In this document: positions 1-9,383 of the stretch, piece after piece | Layout of the letters: each line of letters opens with the position of its first letter | How positions within the stretch are numbered: the stretch's first letter is position 1 | Origin: JAGLTN01 sp023135255 | GTDB taxonomy: Bacteria > Planctomycetota > Phycisphaerae > Sedimentisphaerales > Anaerobacaceae | NCBI GenBank assembly: GCA_030639495.1 | Contig: DAOWCP010000001.1 | Location: 15,016 to 79,015 of the forward strand | Reading direction: 5' to 3' | Length of the DNA: 64,000 nucleotides | The notes under the pieces: model-generated | Database searches by the model: none | The model's input: the letters and a program-made list of their open reading frames with translations, nothing else | Told to the model about the DNA's origin: nothing | Made by a program: the position numbers and the translations under genes

Positions 1-650
1 CGGGAGGCGGGGTTATCGAAACGCTTGATTCGCTGATTGAATTTGATGTTAAGATATGCAACGAAGTTTTGATGACGATTCATCATAACCTGCTGGCGAA
101 TTGCTCTATCGACAAAATCGAAAAAATATATTCCAAGCCTGAAGTTTTTGCCCAGTGCAGGAACTGGCTCAGTGCGACATTTAAAGAAGCAATAACGATC
201 CCCGTTACTTCCTCTGCCAAAGCGGCGCAGATGGCGGCGAAGGAGGAAAACACTGCGGCTATAGGCTCTAATATTGCAGCTGAGCTTTATGGGCTGAAGA
301 TAGTCTGCGAGCAGATCGAAGATATGGTTAATAATGTTACGCGGTTTCTGGTTCTCTCTAATGAGGACGCTAAGCCTACCGGTGACGATAAAACCGTTGT
401 CAGTTTTAGCACGGGACATAAAGTCGGTGCTTTAGCGGATGTGCTCGATGTGTTCAGGAAATATAAGATCAATATGACCAACATCGGCTCCAGGCCGAGC
501 AGAAATAAACAATGGGAATATGTGTTCTTTGTTGACTTTATAGGGCATCGAACAGAAGAGCATGTTGCTAAAGGCATTGAAGAAGCCAGCAAACACTGCA
601 TAGCACTTTCCGTCCTCGGCAGCTTCCCAAGAGCCACCGAAGTGCTGTAA
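1..650 (+). CDS. pheA: Prephenate dehydratase with ACT domain (5'-truncated by window edge)
   Basis: Phenylalanine biosynthesis: decarboxylating dehydration of prephenate to phenylpyruvate, in the cytoplasm. The reading frame is open from base 3, and the residues before the first ATG (base 69) already match the family, so the gene begins outside the window. Visible are the catalytic-half motifs TSSAKAAQ and NVTRFLVL (the conserved TRF signature), followed by a C-terminal ACT regulatory domain of about 80 residues. In that domain the usual ESRP phenylalanine-binding motif reads GSRP, and the protein ends in the typical GSFPRA tail. Whether a chorismate mutase domain precedes it cannot be seen. 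Identity is secure; the ESRP change may alter feedback control. Confidence 0.93.
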   Translation, partial: GGGVIETLDSLIEFDVKICNEVLMTIHHNLLANCSIDKIEKIYSKPEVFAQCRNWLSATFKEAITIPVTSSAKAAQMAAKEENTAAIGSNIAAELYGLKIVCEQIEDMVNNVTRFLVLSNEDAKPTGDDKTVVSFSTGHKVGALADVLDVFRKYKINMTNIGSRPSRNKQWEYVFFVDFIGHRTEEHVAKGIEEASKHCIALSVLGSFPRATEVL

Positions 651-720
651 CAGATTTAATATGACCAAACATTTGTATTGTTGCTATATTTTATTTAGGG
701 GTTTAAAAGGGGCTTGAAAT

Positions 721-1500
721 ATGATTAATGTTGTAAATGTGTGGCATCACTATGGTGTGCGTCCAATTTTACAGAATGTATCTTTGTCCATTGAGCCAGG
801 AGAACTTATTGCAGTGATGGGGCCTAACGGGATGGGCAAGAGTACATTATTGGGATTAGTAGCAGGTGTATTGTCCCCTATCAAAGGCTACGTTGAAATT
901 GATGGTTTGAAGAGACGCAACTCAATTGAAGAAGAGACAGAGATAAGAAAAAAAGTTTTTTACCTGCCGGATAATGCTTACTTGCCTTTATATGCTACGG
1001 GTAGGGAATTTCTTTTGGCTGTTGGGCGTCTTTATGAAATACTAGAGCTGCGTTTGATGGATCATGCTGATAGGCTTTTAAAAATTTTCAATCTTGATAA
1101 GCAAGGTGATTCTCCTATATCGTCCTACTCTACCGGGCAAAAGAAAAAAATAGGTATTTGTTCAGCTTTGATAACAGAGTCACCAATAATGGTATTGGAC
1201 GAGCCTTTTTCCGGTGGGTTAGATACCGCAGCCTTATTAGCTCTGAGCAAGATATTAAAGCAGTTAGCAGATAGAAAAGATGTTACGGTTTTGATGGCAG
1301 TTCCTGTGCCGGAATTGGTTGAGCCTCTCGCGCACAAAATCGCAATTGTTGCAGAAGGAAAAATTATTGCCTACGATACCGCAGATGGTTTGCGAAAAAC
1401 TGCAAATTGCCAAGGCTCATTAACAGAAGTCCTTGAAGCTTTAATAAATCCAGGTAACCTTGAAAATATCGAAGAGTATCTTAAGGAGGAAAAGATATGA
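721..1500 (+). CDS. ABC transporter ATP-binding protein
   Basis: ATPase subunit of an ABC transporter, 259 residues, one nucleotide-binding domain. Walker A is GPNGMGKST (residues 34-42), the signature motif is a variant (SYSTGQKKK, where LSGGQ is usual) and Walker B is MVLDEPFSGGLD. A strong ribosome site (AAAAGGGG) lies about 10 bases before the ATG. The stop overlaps the start of the next gene by four bases (ATGA), which indicates translational coupling to a membrane protein. The family suggests an exporter or a multidrug/bacteriocin-type transporter, but the substrate cannot be read from sequence. Confidence 0.9.
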   Translation: MINVVNVWHHYGVRPILQNVSLSIEPGELIAVMGPNGMGKSTLLGLVAGVLSPIKGYVEIDGLKRRNSIEEETEIRKKVFYLPDNAYLPLYATGREFLLAVGRLYEILELRLMDHADRLLKIFNLDKQGDSPISSYSTGQKKKIGICSALITESPIMVLDEPFSGGLDTAALLALSKILKQLADRKDVTVLMAVPVPELVEPLAHKIAIVAEGKIIAYDTADGLRKTANCQGSLTEVLEALINPGNLENIEEYLKEEKI

Positions 1501-2669
1501 TATCTCAGGTTAAACAAATTTTACCAAGAAAGGGTTTTATTTTATTATTAGCTTTTTTTTACGTTATCATTTATTTATTTGAAGGTTTTTTTTACTATAG
1601 ATTTCAGATTACAGAATTCCCTGAATTTGATCTGTTTCAGTTTACAATTTTAATTATCGCTTCAATTTTTTATGGCATATATCGTGCTGTATATTTTAAT
1701 CCATACATTCGCACTAATTATAGACAATGGCTCGCTTTAACGCCGTGGAGTCCGGATAAATCTCTGCCTTTGGGCCCCCTGCATCTTATATGGGCGGATC
1801 TAATACCGATAGGTTTTCTTACAATCCTGTGTTATTTCAACGGTCCTTTTTATATTCTCTGGCCGGCGATAACATTTTTGGCAGCATATCTTTTATGTTT
1901 ATGTGTTGGAATTGCTGAGGAACAGTTTTATCTAATTATAGTATTTTTATTTCTTGCCCCATTTATAATATACCCACATAAAGACCCTCGATTAACTTTT
2001 GTAGTATTGATTGCTCTCTATTTATTTTTTTACTTCACCCTAAAACAACAATTTAAAAATTTTCCGTGGAATACTGATTTCTGGAAATTTGATCTTGTCA
2101 AAACACTTAAGAAACAGGCTTTTGACAGTTTATTAATTGGTTGGCCAATGAGAAACTTTGCTCCTTCAAAAATAAACTGTGATTTTGGTTCTGGAGTCTT
2201 AATCGGCTTACTTATTACTTGGTGGCAACATATTTTTCGGTGGTGTATGCAGGACCAATACGACTTGTCATTATTAATAATATATTCAACTCTAATTTGT
2301 ATTCTCAGGATGGTAATTTATATAACTGGACATCCAAGCCCTATTAGCTGGGTGGGTAGAATAAGTACATTCCGTTTTATTATTCCGAATTATGACAAGG
2401 TTTTCATTGCTCCGATTTGTATTTTCTTGGTTTGCCTCTTAATATTTTTTCTAAACCCATGGGTAAACCGGACATTGCTCTTTGAATCAGGTCTGTTTCT
2501 GATACTGCTTTTGGCTTTTACACTACCTCCAACACGTCAAAAATGGCAATTAACTGCCCCATGCAGGATAACCTCATTAGTTAAAAGACATAACAATACT
2601 CCGCCAACCAAAGATACACAGGCTTTTAAAAAAATAACATCAGGTAGTTTTTCTTTGTTTCCAAAATAA
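1497..2669 (+). CDS. Integral membrane protein, probable ABC permease partner
   Basis: 390 residues, extremely rich in Phe, Ile and Leu, with about eight to ten hydrophobic stretches and a short basic hydrophilic C-terminus. No recognised permease motif was found. The assignment as the membrane half of the transporter comes from the four-base overlap with the ATPase gene upstream. AAGGAGGAAAAG precedes the ATG as ribosome site. It may be an unusual ABC-2-type permease; substrate unknown. Confidence 0.72.
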   Translation: MISQVKQILPRKGFILLLAFFYVIIYLFEGFFYYRFQITEFPEFDLFQFTILIIASIFYGIYRAVYFNPYIRTNYRQWLALTPWSPDKSLPLGPLHLIWADLIPIGFLTILCYFNGPFYILWPAITFLAAYLLCLCVGIAEEQFYLIIVFLFLAPFIIYPHKDPRLTFVVLIALYLFFYFTLKQQFKNFPWNTDFWKFDLVKTLKKQAFDSLLIGWPMRNFAPSKINCDFGSGVLIGLLITWWQHIFRWCMQDQYDLSLLIIYSTLICILRMVIYITGHPSPISWVGRISTFRFIIPNYDKVFIAPICIFLVCLLIFFLNPWVNRTLLFESGLFLILLLAFTLPPTRQKWQLTAPCRITSLVKRHNNTPPTKDTQAFKKITSGSFSLFPK

Positions 2670-2686
2670 AACAAACTATTTAATCC

Positions 2687-5122
2687 CTATTTTCGGATAA
2701 GTTTTTGGCCTGCGAGGTTCTTTGTTATTATTTTGTAGCCGGGTGGGACGATTGCTTTGTAGATTATTGAGTTCTTATCGAGTCTCCAGCTTAGCTTTAC
2801 TATTCCAGCTTTTGTTGGCACCTGGCCTATGCAGCTGCTCAGGTCGGTATCGGTGAATTTTAAAGTGACAGTTTTATTTTCGTGGTCAATTTTTTCGATG
2901 CCGAGAATATCTTTAATTAAATTACAGGCGATCTGCGATTCGAAGCCGTGGTTGCAGCTTGCGTAGTCACCGACATGTTCCCACAGAGTATTAGTTTTGT
3001 CAGCCATATAAAGCAGGTTGTCTATTATTTCGTCTTTTAATTTTTGATAGCGGCCTTGGCGGGCGAATAATTGCAGCCTCATCCAGTTGGCTAACATAGC
3101 GTTTCCCATTTTTACGTTCGGATAAGCTTTTGTTTTTGCACGTTTTGGGCCGAACTCTCTGAGCAGCGTTTGCCAGAGTTTCGCGTGGGTGGTAGTGTTT
3201 GCGATATCGAAATAGAAAGCATAATATTGACAGCTTTCTGAGCAGTTGTTTGTCAGGTACAGTTGTCCTTCTTTTCTCAGAGCGTTATCTATGAAGAATT
3301 GGCCTTTCAGTGATTGACTCAATATTTGTTGTTTTATGTTTTTGGCTTTTGCTAATAATTCCGGTTGATTGTAAATTTGACCGGCGGTTTTTAATGTGGC
3401 GGCGTAGAGCATATTCGTCGGGTAGTTTACGCCTTTGACGAAATCATTAGCCGCTGACCAGTCGACAAAAATCCAGCTTTGCAGGTCTTCAAGTAAACCG
3501 TTATGGTTTTCAAATTTTTTGAAGTAGTCCAGCAAAGCCATTACTTTCGGCTTTAAGCGGTTTATTAATTCTATGTCACCTTCGTTGTTTTTGTAAATTT
3601 GCAATTCCAGCACAAACCACATTGCCCAGTTGGGAATGAAAACTCCGTCATAGTGGTCGGCAGGATAACACATGGGCAGCATACCTTCGGGGAGATGATC
3701 GAATTTTTCAGGCAGCAGGTAATTTTCGAGGAAGTTTTGTTCGATGACTGTTTTGCCGGTCAGACAATATTCTGTTTGCGCAGTTCGGTAGCTGTCGCAT
3801 AGCCAACCCGCCCTTTCGCGCGACGGGCAGTCCATAAAGATATCTATCGAGTTTTGTTTGAATGTATTAACAGCGGCTTTGAAAATCCGGTTGAGCCTGT
3901 CATCGCTGCAGAAAAAATGAGCGGTATAGCAATCAGGGTTTTCATAGAGACGCAGGTATGGATTAGTGATCTGGCATTGGCCTTTTAACAGATTCAGCTT
4001 TAGATATCGCATCGTGTAAGGCTCAAAGGATTCGATTTTATAAGTGCCCCGAGCCAGTTGGTAGGTTATAGCGTTGACGCATTCCATCCTTTTGAAATCG
4101 ACATCGTTGCTTCTTAGTATTTCATCAAATGTCACCATCAGTTTGCAGTCGGTGTCACATTTTATCTCCATCCCTATAAAGCCCGTAAGGTTCGAACCGA
4201 GATCGATAATTTTGAAACTTTTGTCTTTCAGCGATATTGCATTTTCGTTGTTAAAAAGCTTATTGATAACTGTGACAGATTCTGATTTTATAGCACCTGC
4301 GGTATCGGAGATTATTTCTTCAAGCTCATCCATCTTAAAGCCCTTGAGTTTTGGGCCTATGTTGACCAGGGCGCGGTCTCGCCAGGGTTTTTCAACTTTT
4401 GCATCCGTTATCAATGAGCCTTCGGATAGTATAGTAACAGGGGATACAACTTCAAATCTCGGATAGGATACTCTCCTGGGCAGAAGTTTTTTTTCAGGTT
4501 GAATCGCATAGTCGGCCTCTTCGAAGTCCAGATTGAAATTTGTTTTCCAGTCGTCAAAGCTGGGGCTAAGTTTGTAATATTCAATGAAAGGCCTTTGGAA
4601 GCTGTAACGCTGGACTTTCTGAACACGGTGATTCAGGATGACCACACCGAAACGTTTGCCGGCATATTGCGGGGAAGTTGAGGCGATTACGTTTTCACCT
4701 GATAAAACCTCCGCCTGCAAAAATGAGGGCTGGTCAAGCAGGTAGTAGCTGTTTACGTTATAACCTGCGACTTCAATTGCGAGTATGTTTTTGTCTTTCA
4801 GTCGTTTGCTAAGATTCCACTGGTCAACGCGGTAATAGCCGTGAGCTGCTCTTGCCGGGCCATGGCCTATAAATTCACCATTAAGATAAACACGGTAAAG
4901 CGTCGAGGCTGTCAACTTTAAAACAACCTGGTTGTCTTTCGGCCTATCAAAAGTTGCTCTAAAACCTACTAACATATTTTTTTCTGTTTCGAGAGTAGCA
5001 GGCCAGATTGGTTTAGCCGATTTAAAAGTCGGGTTCGCAGCTGTAGTAGTTGAACAGGCAGCAAGAATTATTGTTATTACAGCAGTGGTTAAGATTATTC
5101 CTGAAAGTTTGGTTAGTGGCAT
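2687..5122 (-). CDS. Alpha-L-rhamnosidase-like glycoside hydrolase (GH78-type), lipoprotein
   Basis: 811 residues. The N-terminus is a lipoprotein signal (hydrophobic stretch ending LAAC), so the enzyme is probably anchored on the cell-envelope side. A beta-sandwich region resembling GH78 N-terminal domains (YRVYLNGEFIGHGPAR) comes first. The (alpha/alpha)6 catalytic region starts near residue 425, with the DCPSRERAGW motif typical of GH78 around residue 430. The family removes terminal L-rhamnose from polysaccharides or glycosides; exact specificity is not visible. It lies 18 bases downstream of the DUF4139 gene on the same strand, suggesting one transcript. Confidence 0.82.
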   Translation of the reverse strand: MPLTKLSGIILTTAVITIILAACSTTTAANPTFKSAKPIWPATLETEKNMLVGFRATFDRPKDNQVVLKLTASTLYRVYLNGEFIGHGPARAAHGYYRVDQWNLSKRLKDKNILAIEVAGYNVNSYYLLDQPSFLQAEVLSGENVIASTSPQYAGKRFGVVILNHRVQKVQRYSFQRPFIEYYKLSPSFDDWKTNFNLDFEEADYAIQPEKKLLPRRVSYPRFEVVSPVTILSEGSLITDAKVEKPWRDRALVNIGPKLKGFKMDELEEIISDTAGAIKSESVTVINKLFNNENAISLKDKSFKIIDLGSNLTGFIGMEIKCDTDCKLMVTFDEILRSNDVDFKRMECVNAITYQLARGTYKIESFEPYTMRYLKLNLLKGQCQITNPYLRLYENPDCYTAHFFCSDDRLNRIFKAAVNTFKQNSIDIFMDCPSRERAGWLCDSYRTAQTEYCLTGKTVIEQNFLENYLLPEKFDHLPEGMLPMCYPADHYDGVFIPNWAMWFVLELQIYKNNEGDIELINRLKPKVMALLDYFKKFENHNGLLEDLQSWIFVDWSAANDFVKGVNYPTNMLYAATLKTAGQIYNQPELLAKAKNIKQQILSQSLKGQFFIDNALRKEGQLYLTNNCSESCQYYAFYFDIANTTTHAKLWQTLLREFGPKRAKTKAYPNVKMGNAMLANWMRLQLFARQGRYQKLKDEIIDNLLYMADKTNTLWEHVGDYASCNHGFESQIACNLIKDILGIEKIDHENKTVTLKFTDTDLSSCIGQVPTKAGIVKLSWRLDKNSIIYKAIVPPGYKIITKNLAGQKLIRK

Positions 5123-5140
5123 ATTGTCCTCATCTATTGA

Positions 5141-6538
5141 TTACCATGTTTCCGTTGTTGTGTAAGTGATAGTTACAGTCGAATCAGCTTCTATTTTTAC
5201 TTTGAATCTTGCGGTGGCGGCATCTTTCTTTTCAAATTTATGGCTGTTATTACTAATGCTCCAGTTACGCCATGATGAAAAATTTTCATCTACGAAAACA
5301 GTTATAGGCGTATCTTTGCGGTTTCTGATTTCAACTTCATGGCTTTTAACAACTCGGCGCCTGCTGCGTTTGGTGTCAGTAGTTTTATATTCGGGGACGA
5401 TATCGAAAGCATTGCCGATATAAAGCGATAATTTTTCTTTTCTTGGTGTATGGTCTATCATGTCTTCGCCTACAAATTCGAGCATGTCGTCCGCGGGGTC
5501 TTTTTTAAAGACTCTGATTTTGCCTTTAGGCATCGCGATACCCAGGCCATACTCTTTTTTGTTTTCAAATTCGAGTTTGACCTGCATTTTTTTCGGCATT
5601 TTCTTATGGTCATAAATGTAAAGCTTTTCAACCGGAACATTTAACGCAGGCACAATGAATTCGATCTGCTTAGTCTGGCGGTTATTGACAGTTGATTTCC
5701 TGCCGAGCGTGTACATGTGATATTCCATGAACGATTTTTCTTCAAACCCCGCTCCTGCGGCATCAGCTTTGGCCATCATAACTTCCTGTCGATACATGCG
5801 AGGCTGTTCTGGTTGCACTCTTCTGACATCGCCCGCGATCAACTTAATAACGGCATCTTTATAACCGGCGCCGGATTGATTGTTAATCGTTACCCAGCCC
5901 GAAAAATCAAGAGCGTTTTCATCGGCGTTTAAAATAGCGGTGTAGTCTGCCTTCCAGCTTATTCCTGAAGCGGTGAATGTGGCCATGCAAAGCTGAGAGC
6001 CTTGCTTTTGCGAATCCGCCAGCCAAACCAAAGTCGGTTTTGTCACGAGGTCTTCAGGCTTTTCCGCCAGGTCGATGCTTTCGACGCTGTTATAGGAAAT
6101 AATTTTCAAGCCCGCATCTTCCTGTATTATAAGGTTGCCGTCTTTAGATGCTGAAAGTATGCCGGTGATTTTTGTGCCTACATCTGCACCTGCCCCTTTA
6201 ACCGATATGGATACTTTTTTATCGATATACCTGTTCAGCAGGCTTTGAGTGTTGAGCAGATCGTATTCATAATTTTGCTCCAGAATGGAAATCGCCCCCG
6301 GCGAGGAAAGACATTGAAACTTTACGCTGGTGGCGTCGATCGTTGAGGGCACATCGGTAAACTTAATGGTATTAACGCCCTTTTTAAAGTCCATATTGCG
6401 GATATTCCTGATTACCGCGAAGTTGTCATTATAAATAGTCAGCGCTGTGCCGGGAGATTGTTTTACCTGCGATATGGCGCAACAACACAAAGAGCTGCAT
6501 AACAAAATAGCGATTGTGGTGATAATTGTCTTTTTCAT
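5141..6538 (-). CDS. DUF4139 domain-containing secreted protein
   Basis: 465 residues with an N-terminal signal peptide carrying a cysteine cluster (SSLCCCA), so it may be exported or lipidated. The body is all-beta and matches the DUF4139 family in overall pattern: an N-terminal TIYNDNFAVIRN-like strand set, a central GISWKADYTA motif and a C-terminal domain ending in a Thr-rich strand. The family's biochemical function is not established. AGGAACAGGAAA provides a strong ribosome site before the ATG. It is the likely first gene of a two-gene operon with the GH78-like lipoprotein. Confidence 0.8.
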   Translation of the reverse strand: MKKTIITTIAILLCSSLCCCAISQVKQSPGTALTIYNDNFAVIRNIRNMDFKKGVNTIKFTDVPSTIDATSVKFQCLSSPGAISILEQNYEYDLLNTQSLLNRYIDKKVSISVKGAGADVGTKITGILSASKDGNLIIQEDAGLKIISYNSVESIDLAEKPEDLVTKPTLVWLADSQKQGSQLCMATFTASGISWKADYTAILNADENALDFSGWVTINNQSGAGYKDAVIKLIAGDVRRVQPEQPRMYRQEVMMAKADAAGAGFEEKSFMEYHMYTLGRKSTVNNRQTKQIEFIVPALNVPVEKLYIYDHKKMPKKMQVKLEFENKKEYGLGIAMPKGKIRVFKKDPADDMLEFVGEDMIDHTPRKEKLSLYIGNAFDIVPEYKTTDTKRSRRRVVKSHEVEIRNRKDTPITVFVDENFSSWRNWSISNNSHKFEKKDAATARFKVKIEADSTVTITYTTTETW

Positions 6539-6683
6539 TTTCCTGTTCCTTAAAAAGAGGTTTGAATTTTACGTTCCTGCATATAAAATAATAATGTATC
6601 CTGACAGTAATTGTTCTGCTAATATTATTTTTAATCAAAAGGGGCTTACAGTAAAGTAAAAAGCCTGTAAAAAACGGTGTTGG

Positions 6684-6712
6684 TTGAATATACTGCCTGA
6701 ATGCGGTATAAT
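6684..6712 (+). promoter_or_regulatory. Sigma70-type promoter of the MscS gene
   Basis: TTGAAT, a 17-base spacer and a perfect TATAAT, ending 40 bases before the MscS start codon. Five of six -35 bases and six of six -10 bases agree with the vegetative consensus. Confidence 0.7.
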
Positions 6713-6752
6713 CTCGGCGGTTTGATGAGATTTTTTTTGTGGAGTAATATTT

Positions 6753-7895
6753 ATGAATGAGTTTTGCACAAATATTGTCGGCTCCGGCCATTGGTGGAAT
6801 TATAACCTTATAAGGGGCAATGAGGCTTGGCGGTTTGTTGTGATATTGGGGGTTATCATCATAACTTTGGCAGCGGGAAAGATATTGCAGTTTATTTTGG
6901 GCGGTTTGGCCCAGAAGAGGAAAAACAAAGTCGGCAGCAATACGATCTCGATATTTCTCAAATCCATTTCCAAGCCTTCAAATGTTGCTTTTCTTGGTAT
7001 TGGTCTGTTTGTTTGCAGATCGCTGGTTGTTTTTGCTAACCCGGAAAACCCGGAAAGTGTGGGGCTTGATGCAGCCATCGGCGCAAATTGGACAAAGATA
7101 AGTCTGGCGGTAATCGCCATCGCAGTTGCTTATGCGTTTTACAGCCTTGTTGATCTGGTGGAGTACCACCTTTTGAAACTGACCAGCAAGACCGCCACCA
7201 AGCTCGATGATATGCTTGTGCCGGTTGTACGCAAGTCGCTGAAGATAACTATTGCGATAATATCAGCTCTTTGGATCGCGGACGGCATACTGGAATTGCA
7301 GATTCGCGCTATAATCGTCAGTGCCGGTGTCGGCGGTATCGCGATTGCGTTGGCGGCGAAAGATACTGTGGCTAACTTTTTCGGCTCCATCACGATCTTC
7401 GCCGATAGACCCTTCCAGGTCGACGAATTAATAGAAGTTCAAGGCTATGTCGGAACAGTCGAAGAGGTGGGTTTTAGAAGCACCCGTATCAGAACCCTTG
7501 ATGGGCATCTGGTGGCTGTGCCTAACAGCGTTATCGCAAATACCGTTGTCAAAAATATCGGCAGACGCCCTTTTATCAGACGAGTAACGAATATTACGAT
7601 AACTTACGACTCGGGGGTCGCTAAAACCGAAAAAGCGATTCAGATAATTAAAGAAATATTAGCAGCAGTGCCCGAGATCAATACCGCCCCGGATAGACCG
7701 GCAAGGGTTTATTTTGATGACTTTGCGGATTGTTCATTGAATATCTATCTGGCATACTGGGTCAAACCCCCCGATTTCTGGCTTTTTAAAGAGGTTAATG
7801 ACAAGATTAATTTCGAGATACTAAAGCGTTTTGATGCTGAGGGTATTGAATTTGCCTTCCCAAGCCAGACACTTTACGTCAAGAAGGATCAGTGA
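6753..7895 (+). CDS. Small-conductance mechanosensitive channel, MscS family
   Basis: 380 residues; an inner-membrane channel that opens under membrane tension and releases solutes during osmotic downshock. There are four to five hydrophobic segments. The pore-lining helix and beta domain are clear in GIAIALAAKDTVANFFGS followed by FQVDELIEVQGYVGTVEEVGFRSTRIRT. The length is close to medium-size MscS relatives rather than the 286-residue E. coli MscS. A consensus promoter precedes it, and tRNA-Leu follows with its own promoter, so it is probably monocistronic. Confidence 0.93.
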   Translation: MNEFCTNIVGSGHWWNYNLIRGNEAWRFVVILGVIIITLAAGKILQFILGGLAQKRKNKVGSNTISIFLKSISKPSNVAFLGIGLFVCRSLVVFANPENPESVGLDAAIGANWTKISLAVIAIAVAYAFYSLVDLVEYHLLKLTSKTATKLDDMLVPVVRKSLKITIAIISALWIADGILELQIRAIIVSAGVGGIAIALAAKDTVANFFGSITIFADRPFQVDELIEVQGYVGTVEEVGFRSTRIRTLDGHLVAVPNSVIANTVVKNIGRRPFIRRVTNITITYDSGVAKTEKAIQIIKEILAAVPEINTAPDRPARVYFDDFADCSLNIYLAYWVKPPDFWLFKEVNDKINFEILKRFDAEGIEFAFPSQTLYVKKDQ

Positions 7896-7958
7896 CCGTA
7901 ACGCAGATTAGATATTGGTTTGAAAAATACTTTTGACCCCAACTTTGCAAGTAAAAGC

Positions 7959-7987
7959 TTGACTTAAACGGGCAAAATGCTTAGCAT
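7959..7987 (+). promoter_or_regulatory. Promoter of tRNA-Leu(CAG)
   Basis: TTGACT, a 17-base spacer and TAGCAT, placing the transcript start about six bases before the mature tRNA 5' end. Confidence 0.7.
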
Positions 7988-7999
7988 TCGCCTTTTGCC

Positions 8000-8083
8000 G
8001 CGGATGTGGCGGAATTGGCAGACGCGCAGGCTTCAGGTGCCTGTGGGCTTAGGCTCGTGGAGGTTCGACTCCTCTCATCCGCA
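8000..8083 (+). tRNA. tRNA-Leu (anticodon CAG)
   Basis: The acceptor stem GCGGATG pairs with CATCCGC. The anticodon stem CAGGC/GCCTG holds the loop TTCAGGT, giving anticodon CAG. A long class II variable arm and a GGTTCGAC T-loop are present. CCA is not encoded; the gene is followed by a T-run (ATTTTTTC). Confidence 0.95.
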
Positions 8084-8438
8084 TTTTTTCAAATCCTCTG
8101 AAGCTTAAATGCAAGATACTGCAAAGTAAGAACTTACAGCAGTTTTAGTTTTGAGTGTAATTTCGATAATTTTCGAGAATTATCTTAAAAATCTTCCCCC
8201 GAATACAGATATTACAGTCTTTTGAACAAGAATATAGTAACAATAATCTCGGTTAAATCTTTTGTATTAATACCGAAAAACAATACTTTAGACACCTTAA
8301 CCATGAATTTTATATAGCCAAGTCACTATGAAAATGCTATTATCCCCGTGTTTTAAGTATAAGCAGGCATTATGCCAAGGCAGGTAGTCTGAAGTAATGA
8401 AAGATTTAGTAAAAAATATCCAGCTGGATAATTAAACT
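8084..8438. other. Intergenic region before the glycosyltransferase island
   Basis: 355 bases without a convincing coding frame. The only signals seen are the T-run just after tRNA-Leu and one promoter-like pair near 8289-8316. The base composition is AT-rich. Confidence 0.5.
8289..8316 (+). promoter_or_regulatory. Candidate promoter of the glycosyltransferase cluster
   Basis: TAGACA, 16 bases and TATATA, about 120 bases ahead of the first glycosyltransferase-like gene. The consensus match is moderate and no other good candidate is nearby. Confidence 0.38.
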
Positions 8439-9368
8439 ATGCCCAAAATGATTAGTAATATTGTGTTTACCAAAAACAGACCATTACAGCTTGATGGATA
8501 TCTTACAAGCCTGTACCGGTTTTTACCTGCCGAGACAATACAAACTTATATCCTGTACAAAGAAGAGCTGTTTTCTGATTCCTATGAAAAGCTTTTCGCC
8601 AAGTTCCCTGACTGTATTATTGTTCGGGAAAAGAATTTCCATAAAGATTTCATGGACATTTTAAATTGCATCGACACAAAGTACATTCTCTTTGGCATTG
8701 ACGATGTGATTTACTTTGATTCTGTAGACTTCGCTATAATCGATAAATGCTTTGACGATTTCAGCAGTGATATTTTCGGCTTCTCTTTAAGATTCAACAA
8801 AGAAATAATAGATCAAGGCGGCGACAAGCTTGCCGAATATGACATAGCAAATCAGAAAGTTTATGGTCTGGATTGGCAAAATGGCAAATTATCTAACACC
8901 AGGTATCCATTCGAACTTTGCGCAACTGTCTACCGAAGTGAGTTTGTAAAAGATATAATACAAAGCCAGATGAACAGCTGTCCTCTTTGTAAAAAACTCT
9001 TTGCCCCCGGCAGTTGTTTTGTTGAAATGTTTGGCCGAGTGTTGTCTAAGCGTAAAATCTTAAAATCGTTTGGCTATTTCTTTAGTCCTAACACACTCGA
9101 ATCCTGGAATTGCCGCTGGTGCCAAAATAACCCATCTAAGGTGCCAGGCAAATTATACTTTCAGAAAAACTGTGCCGCTGCGATTCAGGTAAACATGGTT
9201 AATACTTCTACCGACAACGAAAGTGATGGCCTACCAGAACACACAGTAGAAACACTCGACAAAAAATATAAAACAGGCTACGAAATAGATATCGATTTTG
9301 TAACCAAAAATAAACCAAAAGACACCCACAGTGGCCAAGAACTTTTCAGGCTTATTAAAAAGAAATGA
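8439..9368 (+). CDS. Glycosyltransferase-like protein (GT-A fold)
   Basis: 309 residues. The N-terminus (NIVFTKNRPLQLDGYLTSLYR) is the nucleotide-sugar-binding start of a GT-A/GT2-like fold. GIDDVIYFD near residue 88 offers a DxD-like metal site. A cysteine cluster (CPLCKK...CNCRWC region) in the C-terminal half is unusual. Acceptor and donor cannot be told. It is the first gene of a run of glycosyltransferases and abuts the next one, so it probably acts in the same glycan pathway. Confidence 0.68.
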   Translation: MPKMISNIVFTKNRPLQLDGYLTSLYRFLPAETIQTYILYKEELFSDSYEKLFAKFPDCIIVREKNFHKDFMDILNCIDTKYILFGIDDVIYFDSVDFAIIDKCFDDFSSDIFGFSLRFNKEIIDQGGDKLAEYDIANQKVYGLDWQNGKLSNTRYPFELCATVYRSEFVKDIIQSQMNSCPLCKKLFAPGSCFVEMFGRVLSKRKILKSFGYFFSPNTLESWNCRWCQNNPSKVPGKLYFQKNCAAAIQVNMVNTSTDNESDGLPEHTVETLDKKYKTGYEIDIDFVTKNKPKDTHSGQELFRLIKKK

Positions 9369-9383
9369 TTGGGGATACATATT

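Noticed and set aside
1497..2669. O-antigen ligase or polymerase identity for the membrane protein
   Set aside because: No ligase motif; coupling to an ABC ATPase gives a better explanation.
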